From the NCBI RefSeq assembly GCF_023544465.1, contig NZ_JALPVL010000005.1, forward strand, positions 1-64,000: DNA of 64,000 nt, given 5' to 3'. Of this stretch, positions 16,941 through 24,341 are shown in pieces. This DNA comes from Paractinoplanes maris (GTDB lineage Bacteria > Actinomycetota > Actinomycetes > Mycobacteriales > Micromonosporaceae). Numbering within the stretch: the first letter of the stretch is position 1; each line of letters begins with the position of its first letter. The position numbers were made by a program, and so were the translations under genes. The notes beneath the pieces were generated by a model that was given only the letters and a program-made list of their open reading frames with translations, had not been told where the DNA came from and did no database searches.

Positions 16941-16989
16941 CAAGGGACTCGCCCAGCGAGAACTACCGGCTGTGACCTTGGAGGCGCCC

Positions 16990-18063
16990 GTGCCGGTCGA
17001 TCGCCCGATCGCCGACCGACTGACCCTTGCCGCCCTCCTGCGATATCTGCGCGAGCAGACGGGAATGAGCCAGAAGACGCTGGCAAAAGCGCTCGACGTC
17101 AGTACGCCTTCCATCTCCTCCTGGGAGAGGAAGTTGGACTCGGAACTCCCGCCGACAAAGCGAATCCGGCAGTACGCCGAATTCTTCGCCCCTTTCCTGT
17201 CGGTTGACGACGCGGGCGATTGGGTTGTCTCCGCGGTCCCGTCGCAGGAGATGCCGGAGCACCGGATCAAAATTGTCGAGGACCGTCTTCTCCGCCTGCG
17301 CGCGGCCGCCCTGCAGTCGAGAAGATCCCGCGCCGGTACTGATTTCTGGAGCTATCCCGCCGGCCACCACGTCATCGTGGTGGCCGCGCAACTGCCGGAA
17401 GAACTGCGCGCCCGCATGCCCTACACGAACCCCGACGACGCCGACTACGTGGAGTTGTACAACTTCGCCGATCCCGACGCACTAGTGGAGATATCGCGAT
17501 ACCTCTACCGGGCCAACCCGGACGACGACCTGGTGACTGTGGAGTGGAAACGTAGCCATGAGCTCACCTCGCGCGACCTGACGACCGACCTCATCGTTCT
17601 CGGCGGTGTCGACTGGAACACTGTTGCCGCCGACATGATGTATCGGCTCGATCTGCCCGTGAAGCAACATTCGTTCTTCGAACGAGGAGAGCTGAAAGGC
17701 TCATTCGAGGTGGTTGATCCACCGGACGAGGTCAGGACTTATCAGGCGAACCTCGTCCAGGTCAGAGACCGGCCGAAGCTGATAACCGATGTGGCGCTGT
17801 TCGCGCGGGCCCCAAATCCTTACAATCCGGCGGCCACGGTGACGATGTGCAACGGGCTTTTCGGCCGGGGCACGCTCGGCGCCGTGCTCGCGCTGACCGA
17901 CCGCCGGACGCGGGAAACGAACTCGGCTTACCTGCGCTCCAAGTTTCCGCCCGAGTCGACCTACTGCCTCCTCTTCAACGTCCATGTGGGTGGTGGTCGC
18001 GCGGTGCCTCCCAACTGGGCTGACGGCAGCTCGGTCCTGTACGAGTGGTCCGAATCGAGGTAG
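16990..18063 (+). CDS. XRE-type regulator with an unusual C-terminal sensor-like domain
   Basis: About 357 residues. The helix-turn-helix lies at about 11-50 (GMSQKTLAKALDVSTPSISSWE). The rest is a larger domain with a Rossmann-like element LIVLGGVDWNTVAADM near residue 195, and then ARAPNPYNP, MCNGLFGRGTLGAVLALTD and a C-terminal hydrophobic strand. I do not recognise it as a named family. A nucleotide or small-ligand sensor is inferred from the GG-D-N turn. GTG 16990 is chosen because GGAGG lies 5 bases upstream; GTG 16972 is an alternative. Composition is low-GC for this window, suggesting acquisition. It is divergent from the GNAT/membrane protein genes. Confidence 0.85.
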   Translation: MPVDRPIADRLTLAALLRYLREQTGMSQKTLAKALDVSTPSISSWERKLDSELPPTKRIRQYAEFFAPFLSVDDAGDWVVSAVPSQEMPEHRIKIVEDRLLRLRAAALQSRRSRAGTDFWSYPAGHHVIVVAAQLPEELRARMPYTNPDDADYVELYNFADPDALVEISRYLYRANPDDDLVTVEWKRSHELTSRDLTTDLIVLGGVDWNTVAADMMYRLDLPVKQHSFFERGELKGSFEVVDPPDEVRTYQANLVQVRDRPKLITDVALFARAPNPYNPAATVTMCNGLFGRGTLGAVLALTDRRTRETNSAYLRSKFPPESTYCLLFNVHVGGGRAVPPNWADGSSVLYEWSESR

Positions 18064-18109
18064 CCGGTCCCGCACGAGACCGGTGTTCGCCGCGACTTAG
18101 GCTGCCAGG

Positions 18110-18769
18110 GTGATCGACGCGCTGGTTTTCGACTTCGACGGGCTGCTGATGGACACCGAGTCGACGCTGCTGGAGAGCTGGCGGTTCGAGTGGCGGCAGC
18201 ACGGGCTGGAGCTGGCGGTCGAGGGGTTCTTCGCCGACCACGGCGGGGACGTCAACGAGCAGCGGAACGCGAATCTGGCGGCGGCCGTGGGTGGGCACTA
18301 CGACCGGGCGGCGAGCCATTCCCGGCGTACGGCCTATCGCGACAAGCTGCACGCGGAACTCGAACCGGCGCCGGGCATCCGGGCATGGATCGAGCAGGCC
18401 GCGGGTTTGCGACTGGCCGTGGCGAGCAGTTCCCCGGTGAGCTGGGTGCGTGACAATCTGAGCCGCGCCGGGCTGCTGGAGGCGTTCGACGTGATCGCCG
18501 GCGGGAACGAGGTGGCCGCGCACAAGCCCGACCCGGCGGTGTACCGGCTCGCCCTCGAACGGCTCGGTGTGGCGCCCGGGCAGGCGGTCGCCTTCGAGGA
18601 CACCCCGCACGGCGTCGCGGCGGCACAGGCGGCGGGGTTGCGGTGTGTGGCGATTCCCAACGCCTACACGCCGGCTTCCCGCTTCGCGATGGCCGACCTG
18701 GTCCTCACGAGCGCGGCGGATGCTCCCCTGCGGACGGTCCTCGACAAGATCATCGCGCGATCACGGTAA
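18110..18769 (+). CDS. HAD-superfamily hydrolase (beta-phosphoglucomutase-like)
   Basis: 219 residues with the four HAD motifs: DFDGLLMDTE (nucleophile and acid/base Asp), SSSP (motif II Ser), the HKPDP Lys, and FEDTPHGVAAA. The cap insertion after motif I is the helical C1 type, as in phosphoglucomutase and phosphoglycolate phosphatase relatives. It probably dephosphorylates or isomerises a small sugar phosphate. The GTG start is exactly 6 bp behind TAGGCT (18098-18103), indicating a leaderless mRNA. Its 3' end overlaps the convergent FN3 protein gene by 20 bp. Confidence 0.92.
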   Translation: MIDALVFDFDGLLMDTESTLLESWRFEWRQHGLELAVEGFFADHGGDVNEQRNANLAAAVGGHYDRAASHSRRTAYRDKLHAELEPAPGIRAWIEQAAGLRLAVASSSPVSWVRDNLSRAGLLEAFDVIAGGNEVAAHKPDPAVYRLALERLGVAPGQAVAFEDTPHGVAAAQAAGLRCVAIPNAYTPASRFAMADLVLTSAADAPLRTVLDKIIARSR

Positions 18770-19796
18770 CCTGCCCGCTGCCGCCGTACGCGATGTTCGT
18801 GCCGCCCGTCGCGACCACCCGCAGCGCCCAGGTGCCCTTGCCGATGGTCTTCGGGATCGCGTACGAGCCGTTGGCCTTCACGGTGTTGACGGCCACTGTG
18901 CCCCACTTGCCGCCGGTGTAGCGCTGCAGATTGACCTTGGCACCGGCCTGCGCCGGACGGACGGTGCCGCTCACCGTGATCTTCTGGTTGACCTTGGGCT
19001 TGGTCGTGCTCGCCTTGATCGACACCGCGAAGCGGACGGTGACCGTCGAGGTCGAGGCAGCCGGCCAGTGCCCCTTCGACCCGGCGAAGGTGGCCCGGTA
19101 GGCCGTGGTCACCGACGGCGTCGTCCGGAGGCTCCACCGCAGGTTCGTACCGGTCTTGACCGTCGTGACCTTGAACCAGGTGGGGGTGCCGGCCGCGCGG
19201 CGCTCGATCGTGATCGGGTCGCCCGCGCGCGGCCCGGTCCCGGAATAGGTCAAGGAGGCGCCGTAGTTGATCGACGCGGCCGACAGTCCCAACGTGGTCC
19301 GGCGCAGTGTCGCCGAGGCGATCGCGCTCTGCCCCTGCGGGCCGCTCGCCGTCACCCGGAAGCTGTAGTCATGGTTCGGGTCGAGGCCGTTGAACCGGGC
19401 CGACCGGGCCGTGGCTGGCAGCTCCTGATAGGTGAGCGGGGTCGCCGGGACCTCTGGCGTGGGCGACGGCGAAGAACCCGTACCCGGCTTGGCCCTGGGC
19501 GGGGTGTCGTCGTAGACGGTGACGTAGTAACGGGTCCACGTGACACCGTCGGGCGCCTCGGCCTCGGTCCACTCGACCAGCGCGACACCGCCGGCCTGGC
19601 CGGTGACGGTGAACTTCACCGCCGGCGCCACGGGCGGGACCATGGTGAACATCGGCCGGACCGTCACGTCGGCTGCCGCCGCCCCGCTCGTCCCCGCCTC
19701 GGACTGCGAAGCAAAGATCATCATGCCCGAGCCGAGGGCCGTCGCGGCCACCGTTGCGATGATCGCGCCACGTACACGGGCCTGCCTGATCGCCAT
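18750..19796 (-). CDS. Secreted fibronectin type III-like repeat protein
   Basis: 348 residues. An N-terminal signal segment (Arg-rich, then hydrophobic to about residue 28) precedes a fibronectin III-like domain (about 55-165, with a Pro/Ser/Thr-rich insertion near 103-115) and two Ig-like beta domains (about 165-255 and 255-345) of the kind seen in secreted actinomycete proteins. No catalytic motif is present. It is likely cell-surface or extracellular, perhaps adhesive or carbohydrate-related; the partner is unknown. The ATG start has GAGGGGG upstream. Confidence 0.82.
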   Translation of the reverse strand: MAIRQARVRGAIIATVAATALGSGMMIFASQSEAGTSGAAAADVTVRPMFTMVPPVAPAVKFTVTGQAGGVALVEWTEAEAPDGVTWTRYYVTVYDDTPPRAKPGTGSSPSPTPEVPATPLTYQELPATARSARFNGLDPNHDYSFRVTASGPQGQSAIASATLRRTTLGLSAASINYGASLTYSGTGPRAGDPITIERRAAGTPTWFKVTTVKTGTNLRWSLRTTPSVTTAYRATFAGSKGHWPAASTSTVTVRFAVSIKASTTKPKVNQKITVSGTVRPAQAGAKVNLQRYTGGKWGTVAVNTVKANGSYAIPKTIGKGTWALRVVATGGTNIAYGGSGQVTVIAR

Positions 19797-19888
19797 GCGT
19801 CCCCCTCGCCGATACCGATGACGGCGGAACGCTATCGGACCGGCCCGTCGGGCGACTCCCCCGAACGCACGACCCCGCGCGAGGCCCC

Positions 19889-19909
19889 CACCGGCTTACC
19901 GGGCCGGTG
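19889..19909. terminator. Hairpin over the sugar dehydrogenase stop codon
   Basis: CACCGGC and GCCGGTG (19889-19895, 19903-19909) form a 7-bp stem around the TAA stop of the minus-strand lipoprotein gene. It is a plausible short terminator between two genes on the same strand. Confidence 0.4.
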
Positions 19910-21017
19910 CGTCGCCCGGCTGGGTGGTGAAGCGCAGGATGCGGTCGTCGCCGTCGCGGGGGTCGCCGCGGCCGTCGGTGTTGGACGTGGTGAGCCAGAG
20001 CGAGCCGTCGGGGGCGACGGCGGCCGTGCGCAGACGGCCGTACTCGTTGGTCAGGACCGCTGCCGGCTCGCCCAGGTCGTCGCCCTCGATCGGTACGGTC
20101 CACAGCCGCTCGCCGCGCAACGCCGCCACATAGAGGGTGTCGCCGGCGATCGCCAGGCCGGACGGGGAGGCTTCGCTGGTCGGCCAGGTGACCAGTGGGT
20201 TGGTGAACCGGCCGCCGTCGGTGTCGCCCTCGCCCTCCACCTCGGGCCAGCCGTAGTTCTGGCCCGGCTCGATCAGGTTGATCTCGTCGAGGTCGTTCTG
20301 GCCGAACTCCGTCGCGAACAGCCGGTCGTCGTCGTCCCAGGCCAGACCCTGCACGTTGCGGTGGCCGAGGCTGTAGACCGGGGAGCCGGCGGACGGGTTG
20401 CCGGGTGCGGGATCACCCTCCGGGGTCAGCCGCAGGATCTTGCCGTTGGGGCTCGCCGGGTCCTGCGAACGGCCGGTCTCGCCCGCGTCACCGGTGCCGA
20501 CGTAGAGCAGGTTGTCGGGGCCGAACGCGATCCGGCCGCCGTTGTGGAAGCCGGCCTTGGCGATGCCGTCGAAGACGACCTCGGGCTGGTTCCCGCTGCC
20601 CACCTGGAAGCGGACGATGCGGTTGTCGGTGGCGGCGGTGAAATACGCGTAGACCCAATCGCCGCGCGCGGCCAGTCCGAGCAGGCCACCCTCGCCGCCC
20701 GCGGCTACACCGGGAACCTCGTACACCTGCTGGGGCTGACCACCGTCGGCGGGGACCCGCAGGATGCGGCCGGAGTCCCGCTCGGCCACCAAGGCGTCGC
20801 CGCCGGACAGGAAGGCCAGGCCCCACGGGGTGTCGAGGCCGGTGGCGATCTCGCGCGCGGGGCCGAGGGGGGTGCCGGCGCCGCCGCCGCCGTCGTCGTC
20901 GGAGGGGGAAGGCTGGGGAGTCGCGGAGCCAGGGGCGGGGTCGTCAGCCGGGTCGGCCGTGCCGCAGGCGGCGAGGGCGAAGACCGTGGCTGTGGCCAGG
21001 GCGGCGAGTGCTCGCAA
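19896..21017 (-). CDS. PQQ-dependent sugar dehydrogenase-like lipoprotein
   Basis: 373 residues from a TTG start. A short lipoprotein signal ends in LAAC (Cys18), followed by a low-complexity acidic linker, then the six-bladed propeller of the glucose/sorbosone dehydrogenase family: TPWGLAFL, GGEGGLLGLA, HNGGRIAFGPD, LLYVGTGDAG and a His-Arg-Asn element (SLGHRNVQG). These contain the PQQ and calcium ligands of the family. It should oxidise aldose sugars outside the membrane. TTG 21017 is chosen because GGAGG lies 7 bases upstream and no ATG or GTG fits the signal peptide. It is divergent from the PBP4-type gene. Confidence 0.88.
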   Translation of the reverse strand: MRALAALATATVFALAACGTADPADDPAPGSATPQPSPSDDDGGGGAGTPLGPAREIATGLDTPWGLAFLSGGDALVAERDSGRILRVPADGGQPQQVYEVPGVAAGGEGGLLGLAARGDWVYAYFTAATDNRIVRFQVGSGNQPEVVFDGIAKAGFHNGGRIAFGPDNLLYVGTGDAGETGRSQDPASPNGKILRLTPEGDPAPGNPSAGSPVYSLGHRNVQGLAWDDDDRLFATEFGQNDLDEINLIEPGQNYGWPEVEGEGDTDGGRFTNPLVTWPTSEASPSGLAIAGDTLYVAALRGERLWTVPIEGDDLGEPAAVLTNEYGRLRTAAVAPDGSLWLTTSNTDGRGDPRDGDDRILRFTTQPGDAPAR

Positions 21018-21140
21018 GATGATGCCTCCGTCGTCGGGGATTCCATGGTTGCCGCCGGCGGCGAAACTCCACCGAAAGGCCAGGCCGCGTGACGGTGACG
21101 CGCTGAGCCACGGTTCGGGTTCCCGCTCGTTGATCAAGAC

Positions 21141-22790
21141 ATGACCCGCCGCCTGCGAGCTACCGCCCTGGCCACCACGGTGGCGCTCGGTCTCGTCCTC
21201 GCCCCAGCCGCTGCGCCGTTGCCGTTGCCGGTGCCGTTGTCGGGGGCCCTCCCCCACCCCTCCACCGTTTTTGGCGGCCGCGCCTTCGCCGCTGTCGCCC
21301 AGCCCGCAGCCGCTGTCGCCCAGCCCGCAGCCGCTGTCGCCCAGCCCGCAGCCGCCGTCGCGCAGCCCGCAGCCGCCGTTGCGCGGGAGCCGGCCGGAAT
21401 CGGCCAGGCGATCGACGACATCCTGGCGGACCCCGTCCTCGCGGGCTCACAGGTCGGCGTCGTCGTGGCCGACGCGCGCACCGGCGCCACCCTCGTCGAC
21501 CGCAACGGCTCGCGACGTCTGCTGCCCGCGTCGAACGCCAAGCTCTTCACCTCGGCCGCGGCCCTGGCGATCCTCGGCCCCGGGCACCGATTCACGACCG
21601 AGGTCAAAGCCTCCGGCGTACGCCGTGACGGCTCCCTCACCGGCGACCTCCATCTCCGCGGCGAGGGCGATCCGGCTCTGACTCCCGCCGCGCTCGACGC
21701 GCTGGCCCGGGACGTGGCCGCGTCCGGACTGCGCGAAGTCACCGGCGATCTGGTGGCCGACGACACCTCCTTCGACTCGCAACGACTCGGTCTCGAATGG
21801 GCTTGGGACGACGAAGCATTCTCCGGCGCGGCTCCCGTCTCGGCTCTGACGCTCGCGCCGGACAACAACTATCTGGCCGGAACAGTGAACGTCAAGGTGT
21901 CGCCGGCGCCTGTGGACAGACGACCGGCCCGCGTCTCGGTGAGCCCGGTGAACTCGCAACTGACCGTGGTCAACCAGGCTGTCACCGGCGAAGGCGTTAC
22001 CCCGGTCTCGGTGACCCGCGGCCATGGCAGCAGCACACTGACGGTCACCGGGGCCATCAGCAGGCACGCTCCTGCGGTGACCGAGCCCGTCACAGTCTTG
22101 GACGCCACCGCCCTGACCGCCGAGGTGTTCCGCACGGCGCTGCACCGTCACGGCGTACGGGTGAAGGGGCGGACCGTCACTGGGGCGACCCCGGCCGGAG
22201 CGGTCGTCGTCGCACGCCACGCCGGGCAACCGTTGCGGGAGCTCATGGCGCCCCTGCTCAAGTTGTCCAACAACGGGATGTCGGAGCTGCTGATCAAGGC
22301 GATCGGGCGGCGCGCGGCCGGGGTCGGCTCGTGGCCGGCCGGCACCAACGCGGTCGCCGCCTATCTGGCCCGGCTCGGCGTCGACACGACCACGCTGCGG
22401 CAGGTCGACGGGTCCGGCTTGTCGCGGCGCAACCTCGTGCCGCCTGCCGCTGTCGCGCGGTTCCTGGTGGCGGTGCGTTCCGAGCCCTGGTTCCGCACCT
22501 GGTTCGCCGCGTTGCCGGTGGCCGGTGACCCGGATCCGATGATCGGTGGCACGCTGCGCAACCGGATGCGGGGAACGATCGCCGCGGGCAACGTGCGCGC
22601 CAAGACCGGCACGCTCACCGGGGCGTCCGCGCTGTCCGGCTACGTGACCGGCGCCGATCACCGTCAGTTGGTCTTCTCGGCGATCATCAACAACCAGCTG
22701 TCACCGTCGGTCACACCTGTTCTCGATCGTCTCGCCGTCGCGCTGGCCTGTTGTCCACAGGCCCCGAAAACTGTCGGTCCGGCGCTGTAG
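21141..22790 (+). CDS. dacB: PBP4-type D-alanyl-D-alanine carboxypeptidase/endopeptidase
   Basis: 549 residues with a signal peptide, an Ala/Gln/Pro repeat linker (residues ~51-83), then the transpeptidase-like domain. The catalytic motifs are SNAK (Ser131, Lys134), SNN near residue 376 and KTG near residue 486. The long insertion between SxxK and SxN is typical of class C PBPs (PBP4/DacB). It should trim the terminal D-Ala of peptidoglycan stem peptides and cut 4-3 cross-bridges. No strong ribosome site precedes the ATG. The stop TAG is part of the -10 box of the next gene. Confidence 0.92.
   Translation: MTRRLRATALATTVALGLVLAPAAAPLPLPVPLSGALPHPSTVFGGRAFAAVAQPAAAVAQPAAAVAQPAAAVAQPAAAVAREPAGIGQAIDDILADPVLAGSQVGVVVADARTGATLVDRNGSRRLLPASNAKLFTSAAALAILGPGHRFTTEVKASGVRRDGSLTGDLHLRGEGDPALTPAALDALARDVAASGLREVTGDLVADDTSFDSQRLGLEWAWDDEAFSGAAPVSALTLAPDNNYLAGTVNVKVSPAPVDRRPARVSVSPVNSQLTVVNQAVTGEGVTPVSVTRGHGSSTLTVTGAISRHAPAVTEPVTVLDATALTAEVFRTALHRHGVRVKGRTVTGATPAGAVVVARHAGQPLRELMAPLLKLSNNGMSELLIKAIGRRAAGVGSWPAGTNAVAAYLARLGVDTTTLRQVDGSGLSRRNLVPPAAVARFLVAVRSEPWFRTWFAALPVAGDPDPMIGGTLRNRMRGTIAAGNVRAKTGTLTGASALSGYVTGADHRQLVFSAIINNQLSPSVTPVLDRLAVALACCPQAPKTVGPAL
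21288..21386 (+). repeat. 21-bp minisatellite in the PBP4-type gene
   Basis: Four copies and a partial fifth of a 21-bp unit (21288-21308, -21329, -21350, -21371) encode repeats of AVAQPAA between the signal peptide and the catalytic domain. Copies one to three are identical; copy four carries changes. The unit is a multiple of three, so copy number changes would alter only the linker length. Confidence 0.85.
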
Positions 22791-22799
22791 GTTCGCCGC

Positions 22800-24182
22800 A
22801 TGCCACCGACCCAGCCGGATCTCCTGCCCGACACCGCCCGAGCGCTGCGCCACCGCCTGGCCACCACCCAGGTGTCCGGGCGGGCGCCTTCGATAGTGGC
22901 GGCCGTCGTGCGCGACGGCCGCCCGGTGTGGCTCGAGGGCTGGGGCAGCGTCGACGGTTCGACGCCGGGCGGTGACATCCAATATCGCATCGGCTCGATC
23001 ACCAAGACCTTCGTGACTCTGCTGGTGCTGCGCCTGCGCGACGAGGGCCGGCTGACGCTGGCCGACCGGCTCGACGCCCACCTGCCCGGCACGGCGATCG
23101 GTGACGCCACCATCGGCTCGCTGCTCGCACACACGTCGGGTCTGGCCGCCGAGCCGCCCGGTCCGTGGTGGGAGCGCAGTCCCGGATCGCTGCGGCCCGA
23201 GCTGGCCGACGTGCTCCACGACGAGCCCCGGGTGCATCAGCCGGGCGAGCGTTTCCACTACTCCAACCCCGGTTTCGCGCTGCTCGGCGCGCTTGTCGAG
23301 CGCCTGCGGGGCAAGGCCTGGACGGAGGTGCTCGCGAGCGAGGTGCTGGAGCCGCTCGGCATGACCCACACCGGCCCCCATCCGTCCGCGCCACATGCTT
23401 CGGGCTGGGCCGTGCACCCCTGGGCTGACGTGGTGCTGCCCGAGCCCGTCCAGGATTACGGCCCGATGGGCCCGGCCGGCGAGCTGTGGTCCACGGTGGA
23501 CGACCTGGCCCGTCTGGCTGCCTTCCTTCTCGACGGCGACGAGCGGGTGCTGCGGCCGGCGAGCCTGGAGGAGATGCGGACTCCCGCCTCCGCGCCCGAG
23601 CCTGGCTCGTGGCAGGCGAATTACGGCCTCGGCACCCAGCTGCTGCGTCGTGGCGACCGGCTGCTGTCCGGCCACACCGGCTCGGTGCCGGGCTTCCTGG
23701 CCACCGTGTGGGTCAGCCCGGCCGACGCGCTGGGCGCCGTGACGCTCGTCAACACCACCGCGGGCGTGCCCGTCAGCGGTTTCACCGCCGACCTGATCGA
23801 CCTGGTCGCCGAGCGCGAGCCGCGCATCCCGGCCCCCTGGCAGCCCCTCCCCCACGTCGACCGGTCGGTTCTCGAGCTGGCCGGTCCGTGGTATTGGGGT
23901 CCCGCCCTGTTCGTGCTGCGCCCCCAGGCCGACGGCTGGCTCGAGCTGGCTTCCCTGACGGGCGCCGGCGACCGGGGCACCCGCCTGCGCCCGACCGGCG
24001 ACGGCTCCTGGGTCGGCCAGAACGGCTACTTCGCCGGCGAGCGCCTCCACCCCCGCCACGACGACTCCGGCGCCGTCACCCACCTCGACCTGGGCACGTT
24101 CGTCTTCACCCGACATCCGTACGCCCCGGGGACCGTCATCCCGGGCGGCGTCGAGCCCACCGGCTGGCGCCCCGGCGACTAG
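22800..24182 (+). CDS. Serine hydrolase, beta-lactamase (class C-like) family
   Basis: 460 residues with SITK (Ser66, Lys69), YSN near residue 153 and HTG near residue 300, the three active-site motifs of the class C beta-lactamase/esterase fold. A C-terminal ~110-residue beta domain follows. There is no signal peptide, so it is cytoplasmic or exported by another route; many relatives are D-Ala carboxypeptidases or esterases rather than beta-lactamases. The start is fixed by TAGGTT (22788-22793), 6 bp before the ATG, whose first three bases are the stop codon of the upstream gene. A strong terminator follows. Confidence 0.9.
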   Translation: MPPTQPDLLPDTARALRHRLATTQVSGRAPSIVAAVVRDGRPVWLEGWGSVDGSTPGGDIQYRIGSITKTFVTLLVLRLRDEGRLTLADRLDAHLPGTAIGDATIGSLLAHTSGLAAEPPGPWWERSPGSLRPELADVLHDEPRVHQPGERFHYSNPGFALLGALVERLRGKAWTEVLASEVLEPLGMTHTGPHPSAPHASGWAVHPWADVVLPEPVQDYGPMGPAGELWSTVDDLARLAAFLLDGDERVLRPASLEEMRTPASAPEPGSWQANYGLGTQLLRRGDRLLSGHTGSVPGFLATVWVSPADALGAVTLVNTTAGVPVSGFTADLIDLVAEREPRIPAPWQPLPHVDRSVLELAGPWYWGPALFVLRPQADGWLELASLTGAGDRGTRLRPTGDGSWVGQNGYFAGERLHPRHDDSGAVTHLDLGTFVFTRHPYAPGTVIPGGVEPTGWRPGD

Positions 24183-24213
24183 GAGCCGCCCCCCACGGGT
24201 GGGAGCGGCTCCT
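24181..24213 (+). terminator. Hairpin terminator after the serine hydrolase
   Basis: AGGAGCCGC (24181-24189) and GCGGCTCCT (24205-24213) form a perfect 9-bp stem starting inside the stop codon, with a C/G-rich loop that can add inner pairs. No long T run follows, but position and stability support termination. Confidence 0.7.
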
Positions 24214-24241
24214 GGCGACGGCGTCTGGCCGGCGGGTCAGG

Positions 24242-24341
24242 CGGCGTCAGGGCCGGCGGCGGAGGGCGGCGTCAGAGCTGGCGGCGGAGGGCGGCGTCAG
24301 AGCTGGCGGCGGAGGGCGGCGTCAGGGCTGGCGGCGGAGGG
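24242..24341. repeat. 25-bp minisatellite derived from the carboxylase 3' end
   Basis: Four tandem 25-bp units (24242-24341) lie in the gap between two convergent stops. Each unit contains the minus-strand codons for Ala-Leu-Arg-Arg-Gln and a TGA, that is, a copy of the end of the carboxylase gene. Because 25 is not a multiple of three the copies lie in different frames. Confidence 0.8.

Larger units (their letters stand above)
16635..16989. other. Intergenic region with a strong stem-loop and a regulator promoter
   Basis: 355 bp between divergent genes. It holds a perfect 10-bp stem (16671-16680 with 16695-16704, 14-base loop) 37 bp upstream of the small membrane protein gene, and the XRE promoter/operator at 16918-16940. 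The stretch 16,705-16,900 shows no good open frame or RNA fold that I can support. Confidence 0.6.

Noticed and set aside
16972..16989. Earlier GTG start for the XRE regulator
   Set aside because: It has no ribosome site, while GTG 16990 has GGAGG at the right distance.
21288..21386. CRISPR-like array
   Set aside because: Units are contiguous, with no spacers, and are coding; a minisatellite explains them. The same holds for the arrays at 24242, 34441, 41558 and 52278.
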